From Deinococcus aquaedulcis (GTDB lineage: Bacteria > Deinococcota > Deinococci > Deinococcales > Deinococcaceae), in NCBI RefSeq assembly GCF_019693445.1, contig NZ_JAHRBL010000004.1:186001-250000 (forward strand): a stretch of DNA of 64,000 bases, in the 5' to 3' direction. The notes beneath the pieces are model-generated. The model was given only the letters and a program-made list of their open reading frames with translations, was not told the origin of the DNA and did not search any database. This document shows positions 34,527-47,885 of the stretch, in pieces (within the stretch, counting starts at the first letter, position 1; each line of letters begins with the position of its first letter). The position numbers and the translations under genes are program-made.

Positions 34527-34723
34527 GAGCCTCTTCCTCCGTGTGGGGTGTGCGATGTGGTGGCGGTGGGCCTCCGGTGCCCGTTGCCGCCCGGCCCGCC
34601 GCGCGTGCGGGACAATCATGAAGGGTAGACGGCGGGCCCACTTGCCCCATGAGAAGCACGTCAAGAAACGGTGCGACTGTCTGATCGGCCCCAGAGGATT
34701 GCCTCAAGGGGCCTTTAGAAACG

Positions 34724-34759
34724 AAAAAAGCGCCCCTGGGCGATGGGCCCCAGGGACGC
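34724..34759 (-). terminator. intrinsic terminator of rnr
   Basis: On the minus strand, the stem GCG-CCCTGGG / CCCAGGG-CGC (one mismatch) is followed by a run of six T. It lies 25 bases after the rnr stop codon. Confidence 0.85.
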
Positions 34760-34784
34760 GGAAAAGGAAAGGAAGGCGGGAGGT

Positions 34785-38786
<4,002 letters not shown>

Positions 38787-38990
38787 GTACGTTCCTGGTG
38801 AATCAGGACGCGCCCGTGGGGGTGAACTCATGCGCCGCCTTTATGGCCTTCTGCTGCGTGGCGCCGGCGCGCGCAATCCGCCCACGGGAACTGGTGTTGG
38901 TCGCTTCCTCGGGTGGCGCCCGGCAGTCCAGCACGACCGGAAAAACCGTGATCGTGGTGGGGGCGCTGTCCTGAACCCGGCAGCGTCCTT

Positions 38991-38996
38991 AGCATA
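38991..38996 (-). promoter_or_regulatory. candidate -10 of rnr
   Basis: TATGCT on the minus strand, with no start codon in leaderless range. It would give rnr a leader of about 200 bases, unusually long for this window. Confidence 0.4.
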
Positions 38997-39046
38997 ACAC
39001 GCCCCGCCTGACGCCACCTTTACGCACCGTGGCCTATCCGCGTGAC

Positions 39047-39826
39047 CTACGGCTGAGGCCCGGGGCGCAGCACCTGACCGCTCAGGGGCGCGTGGTCACT
39101 CAGGCGGGCGGCGCGGTGCGCCTGCACGCCCTGGACCGTCACCCCAGCACTCAGCAGGTAATCCAGGCGCCAGCCCACGTCGTTGGCGTAGGCGTTGCCC
39201 CGGTTGCTCCACCACGTATAGGCGGCGGTTTCGCCCAGGCAGGCGCGGTGGGTGTCGGTCAGGCCGCCGGCGAGGTGACGGGTCATCCACTCGCGTTCCT
39301 GGGGCAGAAAGCCGCTGTTTTTCTGGTTGGCACGCCAGTTTTTCAGGTCCACGGCCTGGTGGGCGATGTTGTAATCGCCGCCGATTACCAGTGGGGTGCC
39401 CTCGGCCATCAGGGCCTGGGTCCAGGCGTGATAGTCCTCCAGAATGCGCTCTTTGAAGCCCTGGCGCTCGGGGCCGGAACTGCCGCTGGGCAGGTACACG
39501 CTGGCAAAGCGCACGCCGCCCACGACCGCGCTCAGCACGCGGCCCTCGGCGTCCAGTTCGTCGTGCGGCAGGCCCACGCGGATATCACTGAGGGGCGCTT
39601 TGGCCAGAATGGCCACGCCGCTGTAGCCCGCCTTCTGGGCCGGGAACCACGCCCCGGCGTAGCCCAGGTCGGCCAGTGCGTCTGGCATGGGGTCGGCGCG
39701 CACCTCCTGCAGCAACAGCACGTCGGGCGCTTCGGTGCTGAGCCACTCGCGCAGCCCCTTGCGTAGGGCGCTGCGCAGGCCATTGAGGTTCAAAGTCGTG
39801 ACCTTCAGCAGGGGCGGGTCGGTCAT
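39047..39826 (-). CDS. xth: exodeoxyribonuclease III family endonuclease/exonuclease
   Basis: An AP endonuclease and 3'-5' exonuclease of base-excision repair. The 259-residue product has the family motifs TLNLNGLRSALRKG, LLLQEVRAD (metal Glu), GGDYNIAHQAVDL (catalytic Asp-Asn) and the C-terminal RLDYLLS ... LSDHAPLS (Asp-His). ATG 39826 gives the normal family N-terminus; a TATGCT lies 11 bases upstream. It is the only DNA-repair enzyme recognised in this part of the window besides RuvX. Confidence 0.95.
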   Translation of the reverse strand: MTDPPLLKVTTLNLNGLRSALRKGLREWLSTEAPDVLLLQEVRADPMPDALADLGYAGAWFPAQKAGYSGVAILAKAPLSDIRVGLPHDELDAEGRVLSAVVGGVRFASVYLPSGSSGPERQGFKERILEDYHAWTQALMAEGTPLVIGGDYNIAHQAVDLKNWRANQKNSGFLPQEREWMTRHLAGGLTDTHRACLGETAAYTWWSNRGNAYANDVGWRLDYLLSAGVTVQGVQAHRAARLSDHAPLSGQVLRPGPQP

Positions 39827-39923
39827 GGGCAGCCCGCAGCATAGAGGACCGGCCCGCGCCGCCTTCACCGCACCCTGAATTTTCCTTCAGACAAGCTGCA
39901 GGTGGGCAGCAGGCAGGGTCTGT

Positions 39924-39929
39924 TACGCT
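39924..39929 (+). promoter_or_regulatory. short-leader -10 of the 102-residue protein gene
   Basis: TACGCT, 9 bases before ATG 39939. Confidence 0.5.
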
Positions 39930-39938
39930 GCTTTCACT

Positions 39939-40247
39939 ATGGTCGAGATCAAGTTTCGCAACGAGAGCGACGGTCAGGAATTCGAGATGACCCATCCCAA
40001 GGCCGCCCGCGTCCTGAGCGACATTCAGAAGTGGGCCCACAGCAACGCCTTTGAGCACGTGGTGTTCTGGCGTGACCCCGAAGACGCCCACAAGTTCTGG
40101 GTGCAACTGGGCGACGACCGCCTGAACTACTGGATTCACGACAGCACCTTCACCGAAGGCAAGCACGAGACGGTGGAAATGCAGATGGACTACGCCCGGG
40201 GCGCCCAGCGCCGCAGCGCGGCCGGGTACGACAAGTTCGATAAGTAA
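39939..40247 (+). CDS. small conserved-looking hypothetical protein
   Basis: A 102-residue cytoplasmic protein, charged and rich in aromatic residues (KWAHSNAFEHVVFWRDPED, then NYWIHDSTFTEG). It reads as a small alpha/beta fold of unknown function; codon use and start look fully normal. The C-terminal third is basic (RGAQRRSAAGYDKFDK). It stands alone, ahead of a phased repeat. Confidence 0.8.
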   Translation: MVEIKFRNESDGQEFEMTHPKAARVLSDIQKWAHSNAFEHVVFWRDPEDAHKFWVQLGDDRLNYWIHDSTFTEGKHETVEMQMDYARGAQRRSAAGYDKFDK

Positions 40248-40249
40248 AG

Positions 40250-40290
40250 GTGTGGGAAGCGGGGTGTGGGAAAAAGCCGTTCTGACAGCC
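40250..40290. repeat. 14-bp direct repeat with hairpin potential
   Basis: GTGTGGGAA recurs at 40250 and 40264 (period 14 = 2 x 7) and faces CCCACAAC at about 40289. It is a short member of the 7-bp-phased intergenic elements, between convergent genes. Confidence 0.45.
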
Positions 40291-40296
40291 CACAAC

Positions 40297-41445
<1,149 letters not shown>

Positions 41446-41452
41446 GGGAGGC

Positions 41453-41458
41453 AGGGTA
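41453..41458 (-). promoter_or_regulatory. leaderless -10 of the aminotransferase gene
   Basis: TACCCT on the minus strand, 7 bases before ATG 41445. Confidence 0.55.
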
Positions 41459-41531
41459 GTGCATGGCCCTGGGCGCCGGGGAGGGGGCGCGCCTGTCTGC
41501 GGTGGGCCGGGGCGCGCGCGGGCAAATGCTC

Positions 41532-41537
41532 TATGCT
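41532..41537 (+). promoter_or_regulatory. leaderless -10 of gatB
   Basis: TATGCT, 7 bases before ATG 41545, with no ribosome site. The surrounding GGGCAAATGC...CTCGGC matches the tig upstream region. Confidence 0.65.
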
Positions 41538-41544
41538 CGGCCGC

Positions 41545-42987
41545 ATGGCGTATCAGGCGGTCATTGGGCTGGAAGTGCATCTGCAGCTGAAGACGAAAAG
41601 CAAGATCTTCAGCGCCTGCCCGCAGGACTACCACGGCGCCGCGCCCAATACCTTTACCGACCCCTACACCCTGGGCCTGCCCGGCACCCTGCCCACGCTG
41701 AACCGCGAGGCGGTGGAACTCGCCATGATGTTCGGCCTGGGCCTGAACTGCGACGTCTCGGGGCCCACCCAGTTTCACCGCAAGAACTACTTTTACCCCG
41801 ACGCGCCGAAGAATTTTCAGCTCTCGCAGTACGACCGCCCCATTGCCCGTGACGGTTTTCTGGACGTGACCCTGGAGAGCGGCGAGGTGCGGCGCATCCG
41901 CATCAAGCGCGCGCACCTGGAAGACGACGCGGGCAAGCTGACCCACCCCACCTACGCGCCCTATTCCATGCTGGACCTCAACCGCGCCGGCTCCAGCCTG
42001 CTGGAAATGGTTACCGAGGCCGACCTGACCGGCCCCGAAGAAGCGCGCGCCTTTCTGGAAAGCGTGCAGGCCATTGCGCAGGCGCTGGGGGTTAGTGACG
42101 CGGCCCCCGAGGAAGGCAAGATGCGCTGCGACGTGAACCTCAGCCTGCACCAGCCCGGCGAGCCCTGGGGCACCAAGGTAGAGGTCAAGAACCTCAATTC
42201 CTTCCGCTCGGTGGCGCGTGCCATTGAATATGAAACCGCTCGGCAGGCGCGGGTGCTCGCAGGTGGCGGGCGCATCACCCAGGACACCCTGGGCTGGGAC
42301 GAGGGCGGCCAGAAGACCTTTCTGATGCGCACCAAGGAAGGCGAGGCCGATTACCGCTACTTCCCCGAGCCCGACCTGCCGCCGCTGGACATCACTCCGG
42401 ACTGGATCGCGCGGGTGCGCGCGCGCATGCCGGAATTGCCCGCCCAGAAACAGGAACGGTATCTAGCGGCGGGCGTGCGGGCCGGCGACGCCCATACCCT
42501 GAGCCACGACGTGGCCCTGTCGCGCTTTTACGACGAGGCCATGCGCGCGGGCCCCGATGCCCAGAAACCAGATGCACAGAAGCTGGCGAACTGGCTGCTG
42601 GGGGACGTCTCGGGCCTGCTGGCCGCCCAGGGGCAGACGGTGGACGGCAGCGCGCTGCAGCCCGCGCATCTGGCGGCCCTGGTGGCGCTGATTGACGAGG
42701 GCACCATCAGCGGCCGGGTGGCCAAGGACCTGCTGCCCGACGTGCTGGGCAGCCACGACCCGCGCGAACTGGTGCGCGCACGCGGCCTGAGCGTGGTGAC
42801 CGACACCGCCGCCATTGACGCCGCCATTGACGCCGCCATGCAGGCCGACCCCGCCACGGTGGAGAAGGTGCGCGCCGGCAACGCCAAGGCCATGAACGCT
42901 CTGTTCGGCCCGGTGATGAAAGCCACCGGCGGCAAGGCCAAACCTGAAGTCGTGCGCGAGCGCCTGCAGGCGAAGCTGGGCCTGTGA
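41545..42987 (+). CDS. gatB: aspartyl/glutamyl-tRNA amidotransferase subunit B
   Basis: GatB is the tRNA-binding and kinase subunit of GatCAB, which converts Glu-tRNA(Gln) and/or Asp-tRNA(Asn) to the amide forms. The 480-residue product begins [20 protein letters not shown], has the family signature [36 protein letters not shown] and DVNLSLH, and ends in the YqeY-like tail domain (about 400-480). GatC is encoded 17 kb away at 58539; gatA is not in the window, so the subunits are scattered rather than in one operon. Confidence 0.97.
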   Translation: MAYQAVIGLEVHLQLKTKSKIFSACPQDYHGAAPNTFTDPYTLGLPGTLPTLNREAVELAMMFGLGLNCDVSGPTQFHRKNYFYPDAPKNFQLSQYDRPIARDGFLDVTLESGEVRRIRIKRAHLEDDAGKLTHPTYAPYSMLDLNRAGSSLLEMVTEADLTGPEEARAFLESVQAIAQALGVSDAAPEEGKMRCDVNLSLHQPGEPWGTKVEVKNLNSFRSVARAIEYETARQARVLAGGGRITQDTLGWDEGGQKTFLMRTKEGEADYRYFPEPDLPPLDITPDWIARVRARMPELPAQKQERYLAAGVRAGDAHTLSHDVALSRFYDEAMRAGPDAQKPDAQKLANWLLGDVSGLLAAQGQTVDGSALQPAHLAALVALIDEGTISGRVAKDLLPDVLGSHDPRELVRARGLSVVTDTAAIDAAIDAAMQADPATVEKVRAGNAKAMNALFGPVMKATGGKAKPEVVRERLQAKLGL

Positions 42988-42990
42988 GGA

Positions 42991-43071
42991 GGTCTAAGGG
43001 TCGAGGGTCAAAGGGTCTAAGGAGATGGGGCAGTAAATCCCTTAGACCCTCAGACCCTTTGACCATTAGAC
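42991..43071. repeat. 8-bp-phased intergenic hairpin
   Basis: Right arm CCTTAGAC, CCTCAGAC, CCTTTGAC, CATTAGAC is four 8-bp units. The left arm holds the complementary GTCTAAGG, GTCGAGG, GTCAAAGG, GTCTAAGG. The arms can pair over about 30 bases around a 16-base loop. It follows gatB and precedes a membrane-protein gene on the same strand. Confidence 0.7.
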
Positions 43072-43087
43072 GCCCCGCAGGGGCCCC

Positions 43088-43726
43088 ATGACCGCCCCCC
43101 GCTGGCGCACGGCCGCGCTGGTGGCGCTGTGGGCGCTGGTGGTGGCCACCTTCGGGCTGTGCGCATACGCCGTGTGGTCCGGCTGGCCGCTTTCGGAATT
43201 CGGCTGGCTGGGCGCGCTGCGCACGCTGCTCTCGGCGCTGGTGCTGGTGTGGTGGACGCAGGTGTTCGCCCGCTATGCCCAGGCCCTGAAAACCGAGGAT
43301 GATGACGGCGTGCTGCGCTCCCTGCGCGGCCTGTTTCCCTGGCTGACCGCCCTGCGGCTGGCGCTGTGGCTGATGGGTGTGTTCCTGTATGCGGGCGGGG
43401 CCGTCCCCGACGCCAACCCGGTGGCCCTGACCGCCCTGGCGACGGTGGAACTGGGCTTCATTCTGGCCAAGAACGCGGTGTACGGCACGCTGGCGCGTTT
43501 TGCTCCCGCCCCGCTGGATCTGGCCGGCCGGGCCGCGCTGGCGTCGTGGCTGAATGTGGGCGCCGCGCTGAGTCTGGCGATTGGGGTGGTGAATCTGGTG
43601 CCGGTGGCCGGGCTGGGCGGTCCCCGTTCAGCCGCCGACCTGCTGGTGTACGGCCTGCATGCCGCGCTGGATGTGGCGGCTGCCCTGCTGGCGCTGCAGG
43701 CCCTGCGGGTGGCCCCCCGCGTTTGA
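43088..43726 (+). CDS. six-helix membrane protein of unknown function
   Basis: A 212-residue protein with about six predicted helices and a short charged loop (YAQALKTEDDDGVLRSLRGLF) after the second. No transporter or enzyme motif is seen. ATG 43088 lies a few bases after GCAGGGGCC, a weak ribosome site. It follows gatB across a phased hairpin, so co-transcription is uncertain. Confidence 0.75.
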   Translation: MTAPRWRTAALVALWALVVATFGLCAYAVWSGWPLSEFGWLGALRTLLSALVLVWWTQVFARYAQALKTEDDDGVLRSLRGLFPWLTALRLALWLMGVFLYAGGAVPDANPVALTALATVELGFILAKNAVYGTLARFAPAPLDLAGRAALASWLNVGAALSLAIGVVNLVPVAGLGGPRSAADLLVYGLHAALDVAAALLALQALRVAPRV

Positions 43727-43861
43727 GAACAGGCTGTTCAGAGCGCAACTGGTTACCCCTGAATGCTGAAGCGGGGGAGAGGGCTTAAAGCGAGGGCGTA
43801 GGACAAAACCCCGCTGGCTTGACGGCGACCAGCTCTCTCCCTGCACCCCGTTCACGCGCAA

Positions 43862-43893
43862 GCGCAAAGGGGTCCGCTGTGACCCCTTTGCGC
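43862..43893. terminator. bidirectional terminator next to the antiporter stop codon
   Basis: Perfect 13-bp arms GCGCAAAGGGGTC and GACCCCTTTGCGC with a 6-base loop, between convergent genes and one base from the antiporter stop codon. Confidence 0.85.
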
Positions 43894-43894
43894 C

Positions 43895-45928
43895 CTACTT
43901 CGTCCACCCGTGCTCGTAGCAGTAGGCCCAGCTTTCACCGGGCTCGGCGCTGCGAATCACGGCGTGGGCGCTGCTCTGGGCGTGCCGGGTGGCGTGCTTG
44001 TTCTTGGACGAGTCGCAGCAGCCCACATGCCCGCAGGTCATACACACGCGCAGGTGAACCCAGGTGTCGCCCTGCGCCACACAGGCGAGGCACACATCGG
44101 CCTCGGGGGTAACCGGGCCGGCGCTGGCGCGGGCATGCTCGCACTGCGCCTGCTGCTCGGCGCTGAGGGCCACGGGCGGGTGGGCGGCGAGGTGCCGGGC
44201 AAGGTGACCGCGTGAGACCTCGGCGGGGGTCAGCAGGTCCAGCAGCCCGGCGGCGACTTCGTGCCGGGGCGACAGCACATGCTGGGCGCCCAGGCCGCGC
44301 AGCTTCAGCCCCTCCTCGGCGGTGGGGGCGTGGGTGATCACGGTGACCTCTAGCGCTACCGTGCGCAGCACCTGCACGGCGCGCTCGGTGGTTTCGGGGT
44401 CGTCGTCGGCAATGACCACCGCCTGGGCCGCCGCGATGTCCAGTTCGCGCAGCAGGGCCGCGCGGGTGTAATCGGCGATCAGCACCGCCACGCCCCGGCC
44501 CTGCAGTTCGCTGGGGCCGTCCGGGCTGCGGGTCACGACCACGTAGGGGTGCCCCGCGCGGCTGAGCGCCCGCGCCGCCAGCCGCGCGTGTGCGCCGTAG
44601 CCCAGAAAGACCACCCGGCCCGCCACCGCCAGCCCGTGGGCGGTGGCGGTCACTGCGAGCGCCGCCTGCGCGGGCGTGGCAGCCGGGCCCAGGCGGGCCA
44701 GCAGTGGCCGGGCCAGCGCGGCCAGGGCCGGGGTCAGGGTCATGAGCAGCACGGTGGCGGCAATAAACACGCCGCTGCCCTGCGCGCCCAGGCCCGCAAA
44801 GCTCAGGCCCAGGGCGGTGCCAGCCGCCGCCAGCACGAACGAGAACTCGCCCACCTGCGCGCTCAGCAGCGCCACCGGCAGGGCCACCGACCAGGGCTCG
44901 CCCAGCAGACGCACGCTCAGGGCCGTGATGACCGTCTTGGCGGCGGCAATCACGGCGGCGGCCCCCAGCACCAGCCCCAGGTGCCCGGCCAGGAACCCCA
45001 GGTCCAGCTGCAGGCCCACCGACAGGAAAAACGCCGCGCTGAACAGAATCTGCAGGGGCAGAATCTCCCCCAGGGCCTGCGCGCCGTAGCGGCTTTCGCT
45101 GACCAGCAGCCCCGCCAGAAAGGCCCCCAGGGCCAGGCTGACCCCGGCGGCGGCCGTCAGGCTGGCCGTGCCAAAGCACAGCGCCACCACCGTCAGCAGA
45201 AAAATCTCGGAGGAGCAGGTGCGCGCCACCACTTCCATGACGGGCGGCACCAGTCGGCGCGCGGCCAGCAGCACCAGGGCAATGATGCCGGCCGCTTTCA
45301 GCAGCGCCAGTCCCACCCCGCCCAGGCCGCCGCCCTCCCCGGCCAGCATCGGAATCATCAGGACCATCAGCACCACCGCGAGGTCCTGGAAAATCAGAAT
45401 GCCCAGCGCCACCTGCCCGGTGCGCGCGTTCGTTTCGCCGCGTTCGCCCAGCAGCTTCATCACGATGGCGGTGCTGGACAGGGCAATGAGGCAGCCGGTA
45501 AACACCGCGTCGGGCGCGCCGCGTCCCAGCGCCAGCATGACCCCCACGGTCACCAGCAGCGTCAGGCCCACCTGCAGGCCCCCGCCCAGGAAAATCAGGC
45601 GGGCAATGCGCCCCAGCCGCTCCAGGCTGAATTCGATGCCAATGGTAAAGAGCAGCAGCATCACCCCGATTTCCGAGGCGGCTGCAATCAGCTCTGGTTC
45701 GCGGATCAGGCCCAGGGCGCCGGGGCCCGCCAGCACCCCCGCCACCAGAAAGCCGATGATGGGCAGCAGCCGCAGCCGGAACGACACATACGCCGCCAGC
45801 GCCGAGACCCCCAGCAGCAGCGTGAGTTGCAGCAAAAAGGCCGGGGGGCCGCTGTGGGCGCCTGTTCCCTCTGCGAGTGCGGCGCCGCCCAGCGCCAGCA
45901 GCAGTCCTGCCCACCTGTTCCAGACCAT
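43895..45928 (-). CDS. Kef-type cation/proton antiporter fused to RCK and UBP zinc finger
   Basis: A 677-residue CPA2-family protein. Residues 1-410 form about 12-13 membrane helices of the Na+/H+ or K+/H+ exchanger fold. Residues about 433-550 form a TrkA-N/RCK nucleotide-binding domain (VVFLGYGAHARLAARAL). The last 80 residues (about 596-677) are a UBP-type zinc finger with an ordered Cys/His set: CEH, CLAC, CMTCGHVGCC, KHATRH, then HAV and WAYCYEHGW. UBP fingers bind free C-termini such as that of ubiquitin in eukaryotes; here it may sense a C-terminus or simply be structural. ATG 45928 gives a signal-like first helix. Confidence 0.92.
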   Translation of the reverse strand: MVWNRWAGLLLALGGAALAEGTGAHSGPPAFLLQLTLLLGVSALAAYVSFRLRLLPIIGFLVAGVLAGPGALGLIREPELIAAASEIGVMLLLFTIGIEFSLERLGRIARLIFLGGGLQVGLTLLVTVGVMLALGRGAPDAVFTGCLIALSSTAIVMKLLGERGETNARTGQVALGILIFQDLAVVLMVLMIPMLAGEGGGLGGVGLALLKAAGIIALVLLAARRLVPPVMEVVARTCSSEIFLLTVVALCFGTASLTAAAGVSLALGAFLAGLLVSESRYGAQALGEILPLQILFSAAFFLSVGLQLDLGFLAGHLGLVLGAAAVIAAAKTVITALSVRLLGEPWSVALPVALLSAQVGEFSFVLAAAGTALGLSFAGLGAQGSGVFIAATVLLMTLTPALAALARPLLARLGPAATPAQAALAVTATAHGLAVAGRVVFLGYGAHARLAARALSRAGHPYVVVTRSPDGPSELQGRGVAVLIADYTRAALLRELDIAAAQAVVIADDDPETTERAVQVLRTVALEVTVITHAPTAEEGLKLRGLGAQHVLSPRHEVAAGLLDLLTPAEVSRGHLARHLAAHPPVALSAEQQAQCEHARASAGPVTPEADVCLACVAQGDTWVHLRVCMTCGHVGCCDSSKNKHATRHAQSSAHAVIRSAEPGESWAYCYEHGWTK

Positions 45929-45984
45929 GCCCCAGCATGACACCCGGCCCAGACCGCCCCCAACAGGGCTGGGGCCCAACGGTA

Positions 45985-46013
45985 AGGGGTCAGCCGGCAC
46001 GCCGCTGACCCCT
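45985..46013 (-). terminator. terminator after pit
   Basis: Perfect 10-bp arms AGGGGTCAGC and GCTGACCCCT with a 9-base loop, between the pit stop codon and the antiporter start. Confidence 0.75.
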
Positions 46014-46042
46014 GTGCTGCTGCCCGGCGGGCAGCCTGCGAA

Positions 46043-47041
<999 letters not shown>

Positions 47042-47055
47042 AGAGGGCGCGGTCC

Positions 47056-47694
47056 TTAAGCGTTCTTGAGCAGAATGCTCTCGATGGTCTTGGCCACGCG
47101 CTGCGCCTGATCGCTGGCGTCTTCAATCAGGGCCACAATCTCGCCGCCGCGCATGGCGCGGATCATGCCCTGTACGTCGTTCACACCGCTGTACAGATGG
47201 CGCTGCACCTCGTCGCTGATGGTGTCGGCCTGATCTTCCAGGGCGCGCACCTCGCGGGTAATGCGGTTCAGGTCCGCCACTTTGCTGCCCTGCTCCAGCA
47301 GCGGCATGCCCTGGGCCAGCAGGGCGCACTGCTGCTCGACCACCCGGGCCAGCTGCGCCATCTGGGGCAGGGGCCGCTCCACGCCGTACAGGCTCAGCTT
47401 GCGCGCGGCGTCTTCCATGTCGTCTACCAAGTCATCCAGCTCGCTGTTCAGGCTGATGATGTCCTCGCGGTCAAACGGCACAATGAACGACTCGGCCAGC
47501 AGGTTGGTGACCTCGCCCGTCAGGCGGTCGCCCTCGTGTTCCAGGTCGCGCACGCGCTGGACCTTGGCGTCGATATCGGTGTAGTTCTCCAGCAGGTCCA
47601 CCAGGGCCTGGGCGGTGGCGTGGGCATTGCGGGCCGCCGCCGCGAACTTCTCGCTGAACTTGGGGTTGCTGGGCATGAATTTAGACAGAACCAT
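47056..47694 (-). CDS. DUF47 (PhoU-like) Pit accessory protein
   Basis: A 212-residue all-helical protein of the DUF47/PhoU-like family, which binds metal clusters and regulates the adjacent Pit transporter. Markers are the helical repeats with acidic metal positions, RVRDLEHEGDRLTGEV and SLNSELDDLVDDMEDAARK. ATG 47694 follows a GGGAGGA site. Three ATTC-ended direct repeats upstream look like a Pho box, suggesting phosphate-responsive control of both genes. Confidence 0.94.
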   Translation of the reverse strand: MVLSKFMPSNPKFSEKFAAAARNAHATAQALVDLLENYTDIDAKVQRVRDLEHEGDRLTGEVTNLLAESFIVPFDREDIISLNSELDDLVDDMEDAARKLSLYGVERPLPQMAQLARVVEQQCALLAQGMPLLEQGSKVADLNRITREVRALEDQADTISDEVQRHLYSGVNDVQGMIRAMRGGEIVALIEDASDQAQRVAKTIESILLKNA

Positions 47695-47706
47695 GACAAT
47701 CCTCCC

Positions 47707-47738
47707 GAATGTTTCGCCCGAATGTCATGGGAATGTCA
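47707..47738 (-). promoter_or_regulatory. candidate Pho box upstream of the DUF47-pit operon
   Basis: On the minus strand TGACATTC occurs twice with an 11-base period (TGACATTCCCATGACATTC), and AAACATTC follows 13 bases on. Direct repeats with an 11-base period are the form of PhoB/PhoP boxes. Confidence 0.55.
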
Positions 47739-47758
47739 GCCCGGGCGGTCACAAAGAA

Positions 47759-47786
47759 GCGGGAGGCATTTGGGGTGGCCTCCCGC
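47759..47786. other. hairpin in the divergent region
   Basis: Perfect 9-bp arms GCGGGAGGC and GCCTCCCGC with a 10-base loop, flanked on both sides by GGTCAC. It lies between the divergent DUF47 and DUF4157 genes, so it is not a terminator for either; it may be an operator or leader structure. Confidence 0.45.
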
Positions 47787-47871
47787 GTTGGTCACAGTGT
47801 AAAGGCAAAGGGCCAGCGGACCGCCCAGACGCCCTTTGCTGACCTGCGCACTAATTGCCCGGCACTTTCTC

Positions 47872-47877
47872 TAAGAT
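47872..47877 (+). promoter_or_regulatory. leaderless -10 of the DUF4157 gene
   Basis: TAAGAT, 8 bases before ATG 47886. Confidence 0.5.
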
Positions 47878-47885
47878 GCACAGGT

